This document shows positions 49,557 to 60,038 of a DNA stretch of 64,000 nt, piece by piece. The DNA comes from Candidatus Leptovillus gracilis. Its GTDB lineage: Bacteria > Chloroflexota > Anaerolineae > Promineifilales > Promineifilaceae. The position numbers were made by a program, and so were the translations under genes. Position 1 is the first letter of the stretch. Each line of letters opens with the position of its first letter. Below the pieces are notes generated by a model. The model saw only the letters and a program-made list of their open reading frames with translations. It was not told the origin of the DNA and did no database searches. Location of the stretch: positions 744,001 to 808,000 of the forward strand of contig JADJXA010000002.1 in the NCBI GenBank assembly GCA_016716065.1, given 5' to 3'.

Positions 49557-51077
49557 TTAACCTCCCAATACGGCGCGAATGTAGATGGACGGATCGGCGA
49601 TTGCCGCGCTGGCGGCCTGGGCTACGGCCACCAGTGGTTCAGCCCACACACCCAAGATGACGATCATGGTTAGCAGCAGCGCCGGGGCGATGAGCCGGTC
49701 GCCGGTGGGTTTGGTGGTAATGCCTTCTGCCGGGGCGAGCCACCAGATGCGCTGGAAGGCGCGCATGGTGTACACCAGGGTAAACATACTGGTGAGACCA
49801 ATCAGCAGCAGGGTCCACATGCCTTCGGCGGCAATGCCGCTGGTGAACAGCAGGGCTTTGCTTACAAAGCCGTTGGTGGGGGGGATGCCAGCCAGGGCCA
49901 GGCTGCCCATAAAGAAGAGGATGCCGGCAGCGGGTAACGGCCGTCCGACCCCCGTCACCACGGCAAAAGCGGCCGATTTTACCGACGCCCGGCTGGCGAC
50001 ATAGCCGGCCAGCATCAGCATGGCTGCTTTAATCAGGCTGTGGTTGAAGGCAAAGACGATGGCCGCCGCTATGGATAAGTTGGTTCCCCAACCAATGCCC
50101 ACCAGGATGAAACCGACCTGGGCCAGGGTGGAGTAGGCCAACATACGTTTGACGTTGTGGGTCCCCAACGCCGAAAGGCCGCCAAATATCACCCCGACCA
50201 CGCCGGCCACCAGCAGTACGGCCTGAATGAGCGGCGCCTGGGCCACAAACAGCAGGGTGGTCATGCGCAAGAAGCCATAAACGCCCAGTTTCACCACCAC
50301 CGATGATAACATGGCGCTGACGGCCGTTGGCGCAGCGGTGTGGAAATCGGGCTGCCAGAAGTGGAAGGGAAACACGGCGCTTTTGATCATGAAGGCAGCC
50401 AACAGAAAGGCGATGCCTGGCCACAGCAGCGGTCGGCCGCTGTTGACGGCCACCCGCGCCGCCATATCGGCCATGTTTAATGTGCCGTAGGAAACATACA
50501 GGCTGCCAATTGCCAGCAGCATAAAAAAGGCGGCGAGCAGGCTGATGTAGAAATACTTGTAGGCGGCTTCCGTGCCATATTTGTCGTCGGAGACGGCCGT
50601 TAACACCGTGCCGGAAATCACCAACAACTCGGCAAAGACGTACATGTTAAACAAATCGCCGGTCATCATCGCCCCGCTAAGACCGGTGGTCAGCGTGAGG
50701 AAAAGGGGGAAAAAAGTGGGATAAGTCACCACTTTGTCCTGGCTGCCCATCGCATAGACGATGCCCGTCACCATCACCAGTTGGGTCATGAACACAAACA
50801 CGGCCGCGAGTAAATCGCCCACCAGGGCAATGCCAAAGGGGGCTGCCCAGCCGCCAGATTGGTAGACGATGGGCTGCCCAGTTTGCCAGACGGTTAACAG
50901 CAGCGCCAAGCTGGCCGCCAGAGATGTGAGCATCGCCCCCAACGTCCAATACGCTTGCAACGGCCGTTGCTTACGCAGCAGCAGCCCTATCATTGCCCCC
51001 ATCAGGGGAATCACCACCGGCAGCAGCGCCAGATTTGCTATCACGAACAAGCTACCACTACCCTCCGCAATTGACAA
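49557..51077 (-). CDS. mnhD: Mrp Na+/H+ antiporter subunit D
   Basis: The 506-residue membrane protein has about 14 helices and belongs to the complex I NuoN/NuoM-like proton channels. The conserved Lys/Glu segments appear in DLFNMYVFAELLVISG and MIKSAVFPFHFWQPDFHTAAPTA. It is thought to carry protons or Na+ together with subunit A. It begins just after mnhC and ends next to mnhE. Confidence 0.93.
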   Translation of the reverse strand: MSIAEGSGSLFVIANLALLPVVIPLMGAMIGLLLRKQRPLQAYWTLGAMLTSLAASLALLLTVWQTGQPIVYQSGGWAAPFGIALVGDLLAAVFVFMTQLVMVTGIVYAMGSQDKVVTYPTFFPLFLTLTTGLSGAMMTGDLFNMYVFAELLVISGTVLTAVSDDKYGTEAAYKYFYISLLAAFFMLLAIGSLYVSYGTLNMADMAARVAVNSGRPLLWPGIAFLLAAFMIKSAVFPFHFWQPDFHTAAPTAVSAMLSSVVVKLGVYGFLRMTTLLFVAQAPLIQAVLLVAGVVGVIFGGLSALGTHNVKRMLAYSTLAQVGFILVGIGWGTNLSIAAAIVFAFNHSLIKAAMLMLAGYVASRASVKSAAFAVVTGVGRPLPAAGILFFMGSLALAGIPPTNGFVSKALLFTSGIAAEGMWTLLLIGLTSMFTLVYTMRAFQRIWWLAPAEGITTKPTGDRLIAPALLLTMIVILGVWAEPLVAVAQAASAAIADPSIYIRAVLGG

Positions 51078-51107
51078 TTGATAATTGACAATTGACTATT
51101 GACCATT

Positions 51108-51440
51108 TTAGTTCTTCAACCCGTTCACTTCATCTAGATCGGCCGTCTGATAACGGGCCGAGATGATGTACAACATCGCCAGTACAAATGCCGTGCCACC
51201 CATGCTGATGACGATGGCCGTCAGGATCAGGGCCTGGGGCAGGGCGTCGCTGCGGAGGCCAACGGCCGTTGTGTAGGCGGCGGCCGTCCCTTCATATGCG
51301 CCGGTACTCAACAAAAACAGGTTTACCGCATTGGCCAGAATCATCAAGCCAATGACCGAACGAATGACGTTGCGCCGCAGCATCTGGAAGACGCCGATGG
51401 CAAATAATAAACCAACCGCTAAAGCTGTGAGAAATTCCAT
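51108..51440 (-). CDS. mnhC: Mrp Na+/H+ antiporter subunit C
   Basis: The 110-residue protein has three helices and the NuoK-like pattern NVIRSVIGLMILANAVNLFLL, then ALILTAIVISMGGTAFVLAM with the conserved acidic-free helix. It sits between the AB fusion and mnhD, the standard order. Confidence 0.93.
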   Translation of the reverse strand: MEFLTALAVGLLFAIGVFQMLRRNVIRSVIGLMILANAVNLFLLSTGAYEGTAAAYTTAVGLRSDALPQALILTAIVISMGGTAFVLAMLYIISARYQTADLDEVNGLKN

Positions 51441-51502
51441 GTGTCACCTTGAGCCGTGAGCCGTAAGTCGTGAGCCGTAAGTCGTTCATCGTCCACTGAA
51501 CA

Positions 51503-54400
51503 CTATCCACGTCCGTCAGTCCCCTCGCTCCCCTCTGGGTGTCCCAATGAGTTCAGCATTCGCGCCGCGCTGCCCAAAACGGCCAGACAAATAGACACTT
51601 CAAACAAAAACGAGGTGCTGACGTGGAAACCGGACGGCAAAATGGTCCAACCGGCCGTGAAATCAACATTACCCAGAAAATCACCGGTGTAGATAGCCGC
51701 CACGCCGCCCGTCACCATGGCCAACAAGATGCCAGCGCCGACAAATGTGGTTGCCCGCAGCCAGTGCAGGCGGCGGTGGGTCTCTTCGTAACCAAAAACC
51801 AGATACCATAGGGCCACCGCTAGACTAATGATGACCCCGGCCGTAAAACCATCGCCTGGCTGATCGTGGCCGTACATGATGTGGGTGATGGCTAACACCA
51901 ACGCCAATGGCAGCATTGCGTAGGCCGGCGCGCGTATAAAGGCCGATGTACGCAGGCCGCTAATGCCATAGGTGATGCGCTTCTGCGCTTTGAGTGACGG
52001 TGATTTGTCTTTCGCGTGGTTGTCGCCGTGCTTTTGCGCGGCGAAACGCAGCAAGGTATAGATGCCTAAACCGGCCATGCCAAACACCGAAATCTCTATC
52101 AAGGTATCCAGCGCCCGGAAATCCACCACAATCGCGCCCACGATATCGCTGGCGCCGGTCATGGTTTTGGCGTTGGCTGCGTAATAAGGGGTCACAACGC
52201 TTGCTCGTGGCTGTTCCAGTAAGGCGCTCAGGGTGATAAGCATCACCACCAGGCCTACCGCCCCGGCGATGACTGCGTCCCGGACAATGGACCAGCGCGA
52301 ATGGCGTAAAATGGCCGCCACTTCCTGCGCTTTGCGGCGCTGGCGGCGGGGCAGGCGCGCCAGGGCCAGCACCAATATCACGACGGCCAAAATGTCTACC
52401 ACAATTTGCACCAGGGCTACGTCGGGGGCTGGTTCCAGCACAAACAACAGGGCCATGCTTAATCCGGCGGCGTTAAAGGCCAAAATGGCGTGGAAATCAC
52501 GCACCAAAATGACGGACATTAATGACGCGCCAACAACCAGGAGTAAGGCGAACAGGCGCAAAATGACGATTTCGCCGCTGAAATCGAGGCTGGGCCAGGA
52601 GGCGAGCGGGATGACGTGGAAATTTTGCCAGCTAAAGCCAACGACCAATACAACAGTGGCGCTCAGCATAATGAGGAGATACGGCCGTATCCGTCCCTGT
52701 TGCAGCCGCGTCGCCCATTGGCTGGCGGTGTCTATGGCCCGCAGCACCGCGGCATACAACCCATTAAACGACAGCGTGGGCAAGATGGCCTGCTGCCAGG
52801 CGCGAATCGGTCGTCGGAAAACAAAAATGACCGTGCCCAGAGAAATCGCCACCAGCGACAACATTAATTCCACCGTCAGGCCGTGAAACAAAACGGTGGA
52901 GACTTTGACTTTTGTGCCAAAGGCGGCCTGGGCTGCTCCGGCCAGGAACGCGGCCTCATCTTTAGGGCCGGGCAAAATGCTCAGAATCAGCGACAGGGCG
53001 GCCGGAATGCCGGGGGCCAGCCACATAGGCCAGGGGGCTTCGTGGGCGTGGATGGTTGTATCTTTCGGCCGGCCCAAAAATGTCTCCCAAATCAACAACC
53101 CCGCCTGCGCCAACATCAGCGCTCCGGCCAACACCGCGCTCCAGCGAATCAGCCCGGCCACCAACGGCGGCATATTGGTGATGGTGACCAGCAGCGTCTC
53201 TTTTGCCAAGAAACCAAACAAGGGCGGCAAGCCGGCCATTGACAGCGCCGCCAGCGTGCCGATGGCAAAGGTATAGGGCATGGCCTTGTGCAGCCCGCCC
53301 AGGCGGCGAATATCCCGTGTGCCCGTCTCATGGTCTACAATCCCGGCCACCAGGAAGAGGGCGCTCTTGTAAAATGCGTGGGCCACAATGCCAATCACCA
53401 GCGCTTTATACGCTTCCGGCACATCCTGGCCGATGAGCATCATTAAGACCCCCAACTGGCTGACGGTGGAATAAGCCAGCAGCGCCTTGAGATCGTGCTG
53501 TTTCAGGCCCAGGTAAGCCCCGACCAACATGGTGATCCCACCAAAAATAGTCAGCAGCCAGAACCAGGCATCGGTGAAGCCCAGGGCAGGGTTCATGCGG
53601 GCCATCAGGTAGATGCCAGCCTTGACCATGGTTGCCGAATGGAGGTAGGCGCTGGCCGGGGTGGGGGCGCTCATGGCTCCCGGCAGCCAGATGTGCGCCG
53701 GCCATTGGGCGCTCTTGGTGAACGCGCCAAAGGCGACCAGAGCCAGCATCACCGGGTAATAATCGTGGCTGCGCAGCACGTCGCCGCTGTTGAGAATGGT
53801 GGCAAATTCGGTGCTGCCGGCGCCATAGCTGACAAACAGCAGTCCGGCCAGCAGGGCGATGCCGCCGCCGCCGGTGATGAACAAGGCGCGGAACGCGCCA
53901 TAGCGGGCTTCTTCGTCATATGTTTTGTAGGCCACCAGCAGATAGGAGAGGATGCTGGTCCCTTCCCAAAAGATGAACAGCGTCAGCACATCTCCGGCCA
54001 TGACGATTCCCAGCATGGAGACCATGAACAGCAGCAAATAGCTCAGAAAACGCCAGGCGCCCTGGTCGCCTTTGAAGTATTGGCCGGTGTACATGACAAT
54101 CACCGCGCCAATAAGGGTGATTAACCCGCCAAAGAGCAGGCTGAGGCTGTCTACGTAAAAGCCGAGGCGCAGATCGAGTGAGGGCAGCCAGGTCCACTGC
54201 CAGGTGAAGAGGATGCCCTGGTTGGCCTGGGGCACGCGCTGGAGCAGCAGGAGCATGGCGGTCAGGGGAGCCAGGGTCAGCAGCCAGCTTAGTCGGGTGA
54301 CGTTGAACCGGCGGTTGAGGTTGGGTAATCCAAACGCGGCAGCAATGAGAGCAGCCGCGCCAATGATGAGAAGCGGTAAGGGTAATGTTGGATCGGTCAT
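51503..54400 (-). CDS. mnhA: Mrp Na+/H+ antiporter, fused subunits A and B
   Basis: The 965-residue protein contains the NuoL-like MnhA channel (about 1-500, with FFIFWEGTSILSYLL-type helix and WPAHIWLPGAMSAPTPASAYLHSAT), the C-terminal MnhA extension (about 620-790) and a full MnhB domain (about 820-950, MYGHDQPGDGFTAGVIISLA). Fusion of A and B occurs in some groups. With C to G it would form a secondary antiporter that exchanges cytosolic Na+ for H+, used for pH and salt balance. It is the first gene of the operon; the promoter was not identified with confidence. Confidence 0.93.
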   Translation of the reverse strand: MTDPTLPLPLLIIGAAALIAAAFGLPNLNRRFNVTRLSWLLTLAPLTAMLLLLQRVPQANQGILFTWQWTWLPSLDLRLGFYVDSLSLLFGGLITLIGAVIVMYTGQYFKGDQGAWRFLSYLLLFMVSMLGIVMAGDVLTLFIFWEGTSILSYLLVAYKTYDEEARYGAFRALFITGGGGIALLAGLLFVSYGAGSTEFATILNSGDVLRSHDYYPVMLALVAFGAFTKSAQWPAHIWLPGAMSAPTPASAYLHSATMVKAGIYLMARMNPALGFTDAWFWLLTIFGGITMLVGAYLGLKQHDLKALLAYSTVSQLGVLMMLIGQDVPEAYKALVIGIVAHAFYKSALFLVAGIVDHETGTRDIRRLGGLHKAMPYTFAIGTLAALSMAGLPPLFGFLAKETLLVTITNMPPLVAGLIRWSAVLAGALMLAQAGLLIWETFLGRPKDTTIHAHEAPWPMWLAPGIPAALSLILSILPGPKDEAAFLAGAAQAAFGTKVKVSTVLFHGLTVELMLSLVAISLGTVIFVFRRPIRAWQQAILPTLSFNGLYAAVLRAIDTASQWATRLQQGRIRPYLLIMLSATVVLVVGFSWQNFHVIPLASWPSLDFSGEIVILRLFALLLVVGASLMSVILVRDFHAILAFNAAGLSMALLFVLEPAPDVALVQIVVDILAVVILVLALARLPRRQRRKAQEVAAILRHSRWSIVRDAVIAGAVGLVVMLITLSALLEQPRASVVTPYYAANAKTMTGASDIVGAIVVDFRALDTLIEISVFGMAGLGIYTLLRFAAQKHGDNHAKDKSPSLKAQKRITYGISGLRTSAFIRAPAYAMLPLALVLAITHIMYGHDQPGDGFTAGVIISLAVALWYLVFGYEETHRRLHWLRATTFVGAGILLAMVTGGVAAIYTGDFLGNVDFTAGWTILPSGFHVSTSFLFEVSICLAVLGSAARMLNSLGHPEGSEGTDGRG

Positions 54401-54536
54401 GTGCTTGTTTGTGTTGTGAACGGCCGTTTTCTAATTTTGCCTGACAAACGCCAGGATTGTAAGATATTTGCACACGTTTTGCCAATGTATCGGCAGCGTT
54501 AACTGGGCTGTTTATACAAGCGCTCATTTTGGCTGT

Positions 54537-54595
54537 TCCGGTGTTCAGTGTTCAGTAAGGGCTGCTTCTGGTAAACACCCACTGAACACTTCCAC
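54537..54595. repeat. TGTTCAGTGTTCAGT dyad
   Basis: GTGTTCAGTGTTCAGT faces CACTGAACACTTCC at the end of the methyltransferase gene, the same family as 33861-33950 and 59967-60035. Confidence 0.75.
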
Positions 54596-55194
54596 TAATT
54601 CCGCCGGAACCAAAACCAGGCCGAGGCCCACGGCGGCCGATTTTCCACCTGAGTTGTACCGCGCACGATTTTATCCAGGGTGAAATGGTCGCCAAACAGA
54701 TGATGGACGGTTTCTTCATAGACGCCGCGTCCTGGCACTTCGACGCTATCGCTGCGAATGTGGGCAAACAGCAGATACAGCCCACCGGGGCGCAGCAGAC
54801 GATAGACTTCGTCGCGGTATTGGCGCAGCCCGGCTTCGTCGAGGGAATGCATACAGCCGACGTCCAGGGCAAAGTCGTAGGGAGCCGATAAAAAATGTAA
54901 GTTGGTCACTTTGCCCAGATGAAATTGAGCGCGGTCGGCGACGCTGGACTGCTCGGCGCGGGCCAGCGCCCTGGCGACAGCCAGGGGAATGAAGTCTACG
55001 CCGTCTACCGTCCAACCACGACGCGCCAGATAGATGCTGGAACGGCCGTAGCCACATCCTAAGTCCAGCGCCCGCCCTGGCGGTAATGTATCGGCCATCT
55101 CAATGACTTCCGGCGGGGGCAGTTCGTCGTCCCAGGGAACCCGGCCTTCTGCGTACCGTTCCGCTAACCGATTGTATACTTCATCCTCAGCCAT
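54595..55194 (-). CDS. Class I SAM-dependent methyltransferase
   Basis: The protein (199 residues from the ATG at 55194) has SAM motifs ALDLGCGYGRSSIYLA, the acidic VDGVDFIP and DFALDVGCMHSLD. It belongs to the broad group of small-molecule methyltransferases near TehB/thiopurine types; the substrate is not known. AAGGAG lies eight bases before the ATG, which picks it over a longer reading. Confidence 0.88.
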   Translation of the reverse strand: MAEDEVYNRLAERYAEGRVPWDDELPPPEVIEMADTLPPGRALDLGCGYGRSSIYLARRGWTVDGVDFIPLAVARALARAEQSSVADRAQFHLGKVTNLHFLSAPYDFALDVGCMHSLDEAGLRQYRDEVYRLLRPGGLYLLFAHIRSDSVEVPGRGVYEETVHHLFGDHFTLDKIVRGTTQVENRPPWASAWFWFRRN

Positions 55195-55323
55195 TCGCCA
55201 CTCCTTTGTTTCGCGGTTCCTCACCTGCCTTGTGTGTGCCAATTGCTCTGCCACATGTGTAAGTTTAGCACGGGTACGGCCGTTTCTCTACCGATCATCC
55301 CCCACCTTTGTTACAATGGCGGC

Positions 55324-56178
55324 ATGGAAACAAAACCCAATGCCCCACTCATCGTCGGCTTTGTGGCCGACCTGATGTTTACCCCGCGAATCGCCAACGT
55401 GGCCCGCCATTTAGGTTATACCATCGTATGGATTCCTGATGTGGCCGCTGTGGCTGGGGATACGGCCGTTACCACCCCTGAATCACCCGGCGAGCAGTTA
55501 CACGGCCAGACCGGCCAGCTATTTGCCCAGATCACCGCCTGGCAGCCCGCCTTGCTGCTCTTTGACCTGAACAACACGGCGATTCCCTGGCAGCGCTGGA
55601 TAGCCGCCCTCAAATCTTCGCCGGCGACGCGCCGCCTGCCCATTTTGTGTTTTGGCTCACATATGGATGTGTCGGCCACACAAACAGCCCGCAGCGCCGG
55701 GGCAGATGCGGTGGTGGCCCGTTCCCAGTTTACCAGCGACATGGCGGGGTTGTTTGCCAAATACGGCCGTGTCCCCAACGCCACCGCCCTGGCCGAAACC
55801 TGCGCCCAACCCCTGCCCGATCTGGCCCGTTCAGGCATTGCCCTCTTCAATGCTGGCGCATACTACCAATGCCACGACGACCTGGAAGAAGTCTGGCGGC
55901 AGGACGACACGCCTGGCCGTGATTTGTACCAGGGCATTTTGCAGGTGGGCATTGCGTTGTATCAGGTGCAGCGGGGGAATTATCGCGGCGCAGTGAAGAT
56001 GCTGCTGCGGGTACGCCAATGGTTAGAGCCGCTGCCAGACATCTGTCGCGGTGTCAACGTCGCCCGGCTGCGGCAAAATGCCGACGCCTACCATCAGGCT
56101 GTCGTTCAATTAGGCCCGGAACGCCTGGGCGACTTTGATTGGGGTCTGGTGGAGCCGGTGGAATTGGTGGCTGGCTAA
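55324..56178 (+). CDS. Receiver-like domain fused to DUF309
   Basis: The protein (284 residues) has an N-terminal alpha/beta domain (about 1-150) with a response-regulator-like shape (LLFDLNNTAIPWQRW, ILCFGSH) but a poor phosphorylation site, and a C-terminal helical DUF309 domain (about 175-280) with the signature YYQCHDDLEEVWR and LYQGILQVGIALYQ. DUF309 proteins bind metal or a small ligand in other bacteria but have no set role. The ATG lies six bases after TACAAT, a further leaderless candidate. Confidence 0.8.
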   Translation: METKPNAPLIVGFVADLMFTPRIANVARHLGYTIVWIPDVAAVAGDTAVTTPESPGEQLHGQTGQLFAQITAWQPALLLFDLNNTAIPWQRWIAALKSSPATRRLPILCFGSHMDVSATQTARSAGADAVVARSQFTSDMAGLFAKYGRVPNATALAETCAQPLPDLARSGIALFNAGAYYQCHDDLEEVWRQDDTPGRDLYQGILQVGIALYQVQRGNYRGAVKMLLRVRQWLEPLPDICRGVNVARLRQNADAYHQAVVQLGPERLGDFDWGLVEPVELVAG

Positions 56179-56209
56179 GTAATCGTCTGGGAACATCTTC
56201 CTGTTTTTT

Positions 56210-56242
56210 AGATTGGACCAATCTCCAAGATTGGTCCAATCT
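56210..56242. terminator. 15-bp hairpin between convergent genes
   Basis: 56210-56224 pairs perfectly with 56228-56242 around CCA. A T-run lies just before it on the plus strand (so A-run on the minus). It sits between the DUF309 gene and the end of the P-type ATPase gene. Confidence 0.7.
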
Positions 56243-56274
56243 TGCGTATCGAAATATGGCAGACGGATTTCGCT

Positions 56275-59012
56275 TTACGGCTGCTGCCGGGTGCGAACCC
56301 GATTGATCCATTTGACGCTTTCGACGGCGATAAAGACTATCGTACTCAAGGCCAGACTGATCGCCAGGTCGCGGGGTGACAGAGCGACGGTGCGGAAAAT
56401 ACCTTGCAGCGGCGGCAAATAGACAAGCGCCATTTGCAGCAGGAATGTAGAGGTGACCGCCACGACCATTGTGCGGTTGGCAAAAAAGCCAATGCTAAAG
56501 ACCGAATCTACGTTGGAGCGGATCGCCAGGGCGTTGCCCATTTGCGCCAGTGTCAGCGTGGTAAACACCATCGTTTGCCAGGTATCGCCTTCTGGCAGCG
56601 ACACGCCGGGTATGTAGTAAAAGAAGCCGGTTATCAGCGAAACCAACCCCATCAAGAGACCAACCCAGATAATTTGCCAGCCCAGACCATGCCCAAAAAT
56701 GCTTTCTTTGGGGTCGAAGGGCGGCCGTTCCATCACGCCACGTTCTGCCTTTTCTACGGCCAATGCCAGGCCGGGCAGCCCGTCTGTTACCAGATTGATC
56801 CACAAGATTTGCAGCGGAACCAATGGCAGGGGCATGCCCAAGAAAGGGGCCGCCAACATGACGATCAGTTCGCCGGTGTTACTAGACAGCGTGTATTTAA
56901 TAAATTTACGGATATTGTCGAAAATGACCCGGCCTTCTTCCACGGCCGCGACAATGGTGGCAAAATTATCGTCCAGCAGCACCATATCGGACGCTTCTTT
57001 GGAGACATCGGTGCCGGTAATGCCCATAGCCACGCCGATTTCCGACTTTTTGAGGGCCGGTGCGTCGTTGACGCCATCACCGACCATCGCCACAATCTCG
57101 CCCCGATCCTGGAGCGCATTGACAATGTTTAACTTGTGTTCCGGCGAAACGCGCGCATAGACGGACACATCTCCCACCACATCTTCCAACTGCTGCAAGC
57201 TCATCTGCGTCAACTGCTTGCCCGTCAGGTATTTCCCGTTATGAGCGATGTCCAGACCTTCGGCGATGTTGAGGGCGGTCAGGGGATGGTCGCCGGTGAT
57301 CATCACCGGTCGGATACCAGCTTTGCGCGCAACCTGCACGGCCGCTTTCACTTCTGGGCGCGGCGGGTCTATCATCGCCACCAGACCGACGAAGATCATC
57401 TCGTTTTCGATCTCGTCTTCTTTGACATAGTCTGGCGTGTCTAATGGACGAAACGCGACGCCCAGAACCCGCTGGCCTTGTTGGGCAAAGCGGGTGTTGG
57501 CCGCCAGGATGCGCTCGCGCACGTCGTCATCAATGGGCACAATGGTAGCGCCCTCACCTTCCCACAAGTGGGTGCTCACTTCCAGCAAGCTGTCTACACC
57601 GCCTTTGGCGAAGGCGATATAGGGCGATGGGAATTCAATGCCTGTGCCGGAAGCGAAGGTCCCGGTGATTTGATGGATGGTTGTCATCCGCTTGCGCTCA
57701 GAGGTGAAGGGCACTTCGCCCACACGCGGCCATGTCGCTTCCAATTCTTCTTTGGTATAGCCCATTTGCGCCGCGGCCACGACCAGCGCGCCTTCGGTGG
57801 GATCGCCGATGGTCCGTTCGATGCCATCTTCCTGCTGCAAGACCGCATCGTTGCATAAAGCGCCAGCTTTGATCAGCAGGCTGAGGGTGCGGTTGGTTGG
57901 TGGGGCGTGGGGGTCAATTCGGCGTGGAGGATGGCGCCGCGCTTGTCAATGAGGGCTTCTAGTTCCTGGGTGTGTCCGGCGACGTCGAACATGGTGACGG
58001 TCATGCGGTTTTGGGTGAGGGTGCCGGTTTTGTCGGAGCAGATGACGGTGACGGAGCCGAGGGTTTCTACGGCCGGCAGCTTGCGGATGAGGGCGTTGCG
58101 TTTCAACATGCGCTGCGAACCGAGGGCCAGCGTAACGGAGACGACGGCCGGCAGACCTTCGGGCACTACAGCCACGGCCATGCTGATGGCGGTGAGGACC
58201 AGGACGCTCCACGATTCGCCGCGCAGCAGCCCCAGGGCAATGACGACGGCGATGATCACCAATGAGGCCCACCCCAGCGTGATCCCCAACCGCCCCAGGC
58301 GGCGCTGCAGCGGTGTTTGTTCCTGGTCAACGCCCTGAATGAGGTCGGCGATAGCGCCCAGGTTGGTATTCATGCCGGTGGTGGTGATAACGGCCGTACC
58401 CCGCCCGTAAGAAATCACCGTACCCATAAATATCATGTTGCGCTGGTCGCCCAGAACCAGGTCTTTCTGGGACAAGGCAGAGGTGATTTTTTCCACCGCT
58501 TCCGATTCGCCGGTGAGGGCAGCCTCTTCTATTCTAAGGTTGGCGCTGCTGATGAGACGGCCGTCGGCCGGGACCAGGTTGCCAGCTTCCAACAATACAA
58601 TGTCGCCTGGAACCAGCTCCCGCGCTGAAATTTCCACAATATGGTCGTCGCGCCGCGCTTTGACGGTGGGCACAGCCAGCTTCTTCAGAGCGGCTACGGC
58701 TTGTTCAGCCCGGTATTCCTGCGAAAAACCGATGACAGCGTTCAGCACCACAATCGCCATGATCACGATAACGTCGGGATATTCGCGCAGAACCAGGGAG
58801 ACGATGGCCGCAATGAAGAGGATCACCACCATGGCGTCTTTAAACTGATCGAGCAAAATCAGCCAGGGGCTTTTTGTGCCCCGGTCTATTAACTCATTCA
58901 GTCCATACTTCTCCAGACGTTGTTTGGCTTCGCTGGAAGACAGCCCCGCTTGCTCTGAAGTTTGTAATTCCTGAATCACATCTTCCGGTTCTAGTGTGTA
59001 CCAATTGCTCAT
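56275..59012 (-). pseudogene. P-type cation ATPase (P-II, calcium-type), frameshifted
   Basis: Two frames add up to a normal P-II ATPase of about 912 residues. The N-terminal frame (ATG 59012, MSNWYTLEPEDV) carries the A-domain TGES, the PEGLP helix and the phosphorylated Asp in CSDKTGTLTQN. The C-terminal frame (to 56275) carries KGGVDSLLE, DPPRPEVK, TGDHPLTALNIA, GDGVNDAPALK and the last six helices. They shift by one base near 57891-57905, in a GGTT run. It should pump Ca2+ or another cation out. With the break only the first 380 residues are made; a sequence error or slippage at GGTT is plausible. Confidence 0.85.
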
Positions 59013-59143
59013 AAGTGAACCTATGCGTCCTACCTGTTTTGTGGGGTTGTGGGTCTGGTGTGCCATGTGTTACCGGTACTTCAGGTAACAATGAGAAATA
59101 AGTATATCAATAAGTTTTATTGTGACCATAGGGGCTGTTGTTC

Positions 59144-59168
59144 ACGGCCGTTTAAGAGCAGGTATAAT
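59144..59168 (+). promoter_or_regulatory. Candidate promoter for the PIG-L gene
   Basis: TATAAT at 59163-59168 lies 17 bases after a weak GTTCAC (around 59140-59145). GGAGG follows before the ATG at 59204. Confidence 0.4.
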
Positions 59169-59203
59169 CTGGCACATCAATTTTCGGAGGCAAGCAAAAC
59201 CGT

Positions 59204-59944
59204 ATGACCAATGTGTATATTCCTGAACGGGCTATGTTTATTTATGCCCATCCCGACGACATTGAGTTTGGCGTGGCCGGCACGGCCGCGTTATGGGCCA
59301 AACATGGCTGTGAGGTGACTTACGTGGTGCTGACTGATGGCAATGTGGGCAGCCATGATGACGACATGACGGCCGAAAAACTGGCCGAAATTCGCCGCGC
59401 CGAGCAAACCGCTGCGGCCAATGTGGTTGGCGCAGCTTGCCTGTTTCTGGGCGAACATGATGGCCTGCTGCAGCCCACTTTGGAGCTGCGCAAAAAATTG
59501 GTGCGCCTGATCCGCCAATACCGGCCAAACGTGGTGGTCTGCGGCGATCCAACAGTTTATTTCCCCAGCGACGATTATATCAACCATCCCGACCATCGCG
59601 CCGCCGGCCAGTTGGCCATCGACGCCGTGTTCCCGGCGGCCGAAATGCACCTGCTTTACCCGGACCTGGACGCGGAAGGTTTGCCGCCGCACAAAGTCAA
59701 TTACGTGTATGTCTCCTGGCCGTCGCAAAAACCGAACTATTTTGTAGACATCAGCGAGACGCTGGAACTAAAGATTGCCGCGTTGCAGCAGCATGTCAGC
59801 CAGTTGGGCGATTGGGACCCCAGCCCGCGCCTCAAGGAATGGAGCGCTGAAACGGGTAAGCGGGTGGGCTTCCGCCACGCGGAAAGTTACTTCCGCATTT
59901 CCTTGAAGCCGATTGAGGAACCGGCGGCGGAGGCGGGGGAGTAG
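59204..59944 (+). CDS. PIG-L/LmbE-family deacetylase
   Basis: The 246-residue protein has the zinc motif AHPDDIEFG (His-Pro-Asp-Asp) near the N-terminus and the later HPDHRAAG, as in LmbE-like N-deacetylases that act on N-acetylglucosamine conjugates such as mycothiol or bacillithiol precursors. No thiol-pathway gene is near, so the exact substrate is open. A GGAGG sequence lies before the ATG, though at a long spacing. Confidence 0.9.
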   Translation: MTNVYIPERAMFIYAHPDDIEFGVAGTAALWAKHGCEVTYVVLTDGNVGSHDDDMTAEKLAEIRRAEQTAAANVVGAACLFLGEHDGLLQPTLELRKKLVRLIRQYRPNVVVCGDPTVYFPSDDYINHPDHRAAGQLAIDAVFPAAEMHLLYPDLDAEGLPPHKVNYVYVSWPSQKPNYFVDISETLELKIAALQQHVSQLGDWDPSPRLKEWSAETGKRVGFRHAESYFRISLKPIEEPAAEAGE

Positions 59945-59966
59945 AGGGTTGGCGGCCTGTAGTCAC

Positions 59967-60035
59967 TATTCAGTGTTCAGTGGTCACTGTTCAGCTGCCT
60001 ACTGAACACTGCCTACTGAACACTGAACAGTAACT
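59967..60035. repeat. TGTTCAGTGGTCACTGTTCAG / ACTGAACACTG dyad
   Basis: Copies of TTCAGTGTTCAGTGG face CTACTGAACACTGCC and CTACTGAACACTGAA between convergent genes, a likely bidirectional terminator of the TGTTCAGT family. Confidence 0.75.
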
Positions 60036-60038
60036 CCT

